Assembly (NCBI RefSeq): GCF_947387555.1
Contig: NZ_CANDNZ010000016.1
Location: 81,821-145,820 of the forward strand
Origin: Thalassomonas sp. RHCl1
Lineage (GTDB): Bacteria; Pseudomonadota; Gammaproteobacteria; Enterobacterales; Alteromonadaceae
Direction of reading: 5' to 3'
DNA length: 64,000 bases
Under the pieces are notes generated by a model. It was not told the origin of the DNA and did no database searches. It was given only the letters and a program-made list of their open reading frames with translations. Below are positions 63,841 through 64,000 of the stretch, one piece after another (the first letter of the stretch is position 1; the number at the start of each line of letters is the position of its first letter). Both the position numbers and the translations under genes were made by a program.

Positions 63841-64000
63841 CCAAAGCTTTACCGCTTTGAGCAGTATGCTTTTGTCTTACCAGTGAGCTTTTCCCGTTAA
63901 AAGTCATTGCCTGTAAAAATATGGGACATATATGGTCACTCCCCCCGAGTCAAATAGATTTGGGGATTTTCTCTTCTTTTTGCCTGCTTCTGCTATATGC
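63841..64000. other. Right-edge region, no gene seen
   Basis: Contains a weak hairpin (CAAAGC/GCTTTG, about 63842-63859) right after cheD, without a T-run. Confidence 0.3.

Noticed and set aside
1..64000. CRISPR arrays, rRNA and tRNA genes
   Set aside because: No regularly spaced repeats and no recognisable RNA-gene sequence on reading both strands.

Overview
The window looks like chromosome of a marine gammaproteobacterium, probably Alteromonadales/Colwelliaceae and perhaps Thalassomonas-like. This is inferred from moderate GC, a multisubunit Na+/H+ antiporter operon, an NRPS locus and a chromosomal type III secretion system (T3SS). No rRNA or tRNA gene was seen, so the assignment is not proven.

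Region 1 (1-13254, minus strand) is a compact natural-product operon transcribed leftwards. It encodes a membrane-anchored penicillin-acylase-family Ntn hydrolase, a SyrD/PvdE-type cyclic-peptide ABC exporter, and an NRPS running off the left edge (C-A-T-C-A-T-C-A...). The logic resembles pyoverdine or prodrug maturation: an N-acylated peptide is made, exported to the periplasm and deacylated. Adenylation domain 1 has a basic-residue pocket, domain 2 an alanine-like pocket, and domain 3 lacks the usual Asp.

Region 2 (13778-20585) holds a DsbA-fold isomerase, then a plus-strand redox module (small exported CxxC protein, DsbD/CcdA-like membrane core, TlpA-like thioredoxin) overlapping an ECF-type sigma factor and a probable anti-sigma partner. 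A large secreted FG-GAP protein and an orphan Cys-cluster protein follow.

Region 3 (20637-29023, minus) is a universal stress protein followed by an Mrp/Mnh-like antiporter operon (E-F-G-B-C-D plus two more D-like subunits and a small membrane protein). It has no long MrpA. Region 4 (29072-33319) has a divergent TetR pair, a tandem nitrilase-fold protein that has lost its catalytic cysteines, a 93-bp palindrome and two doubtful small ORFs.

Region 5 (33488-about 62451) is a T3SS locus. Leftward from 41068 run a chaperone, needle SctF, rod SctI, SctJ, SctK and one of two very large paralogous proteins with tip-like C-termini and EF-hand-like repeats; the other paralogue has its own upstream region. 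Rightward are an ECF sigma factor, a very long repetitive SctP, SctQ-R-S-T-U, a TPR chaperone, two translocator-like proteins and a class I-like chaperone. After a RAYT-type transposase and a small exported protein come SctN (minus), then a candidate pilotin, SctC, SctD, YscE/YscG-like proteins, SctL, a small basic protein and an unidentified protein. A 90-bp element is duplicated upstream of both leftward units, and its core recurs before the unidentified gene at 61558. SctV and SctO are not in the window. A Cys-rich exported peptide and CheD close the window.
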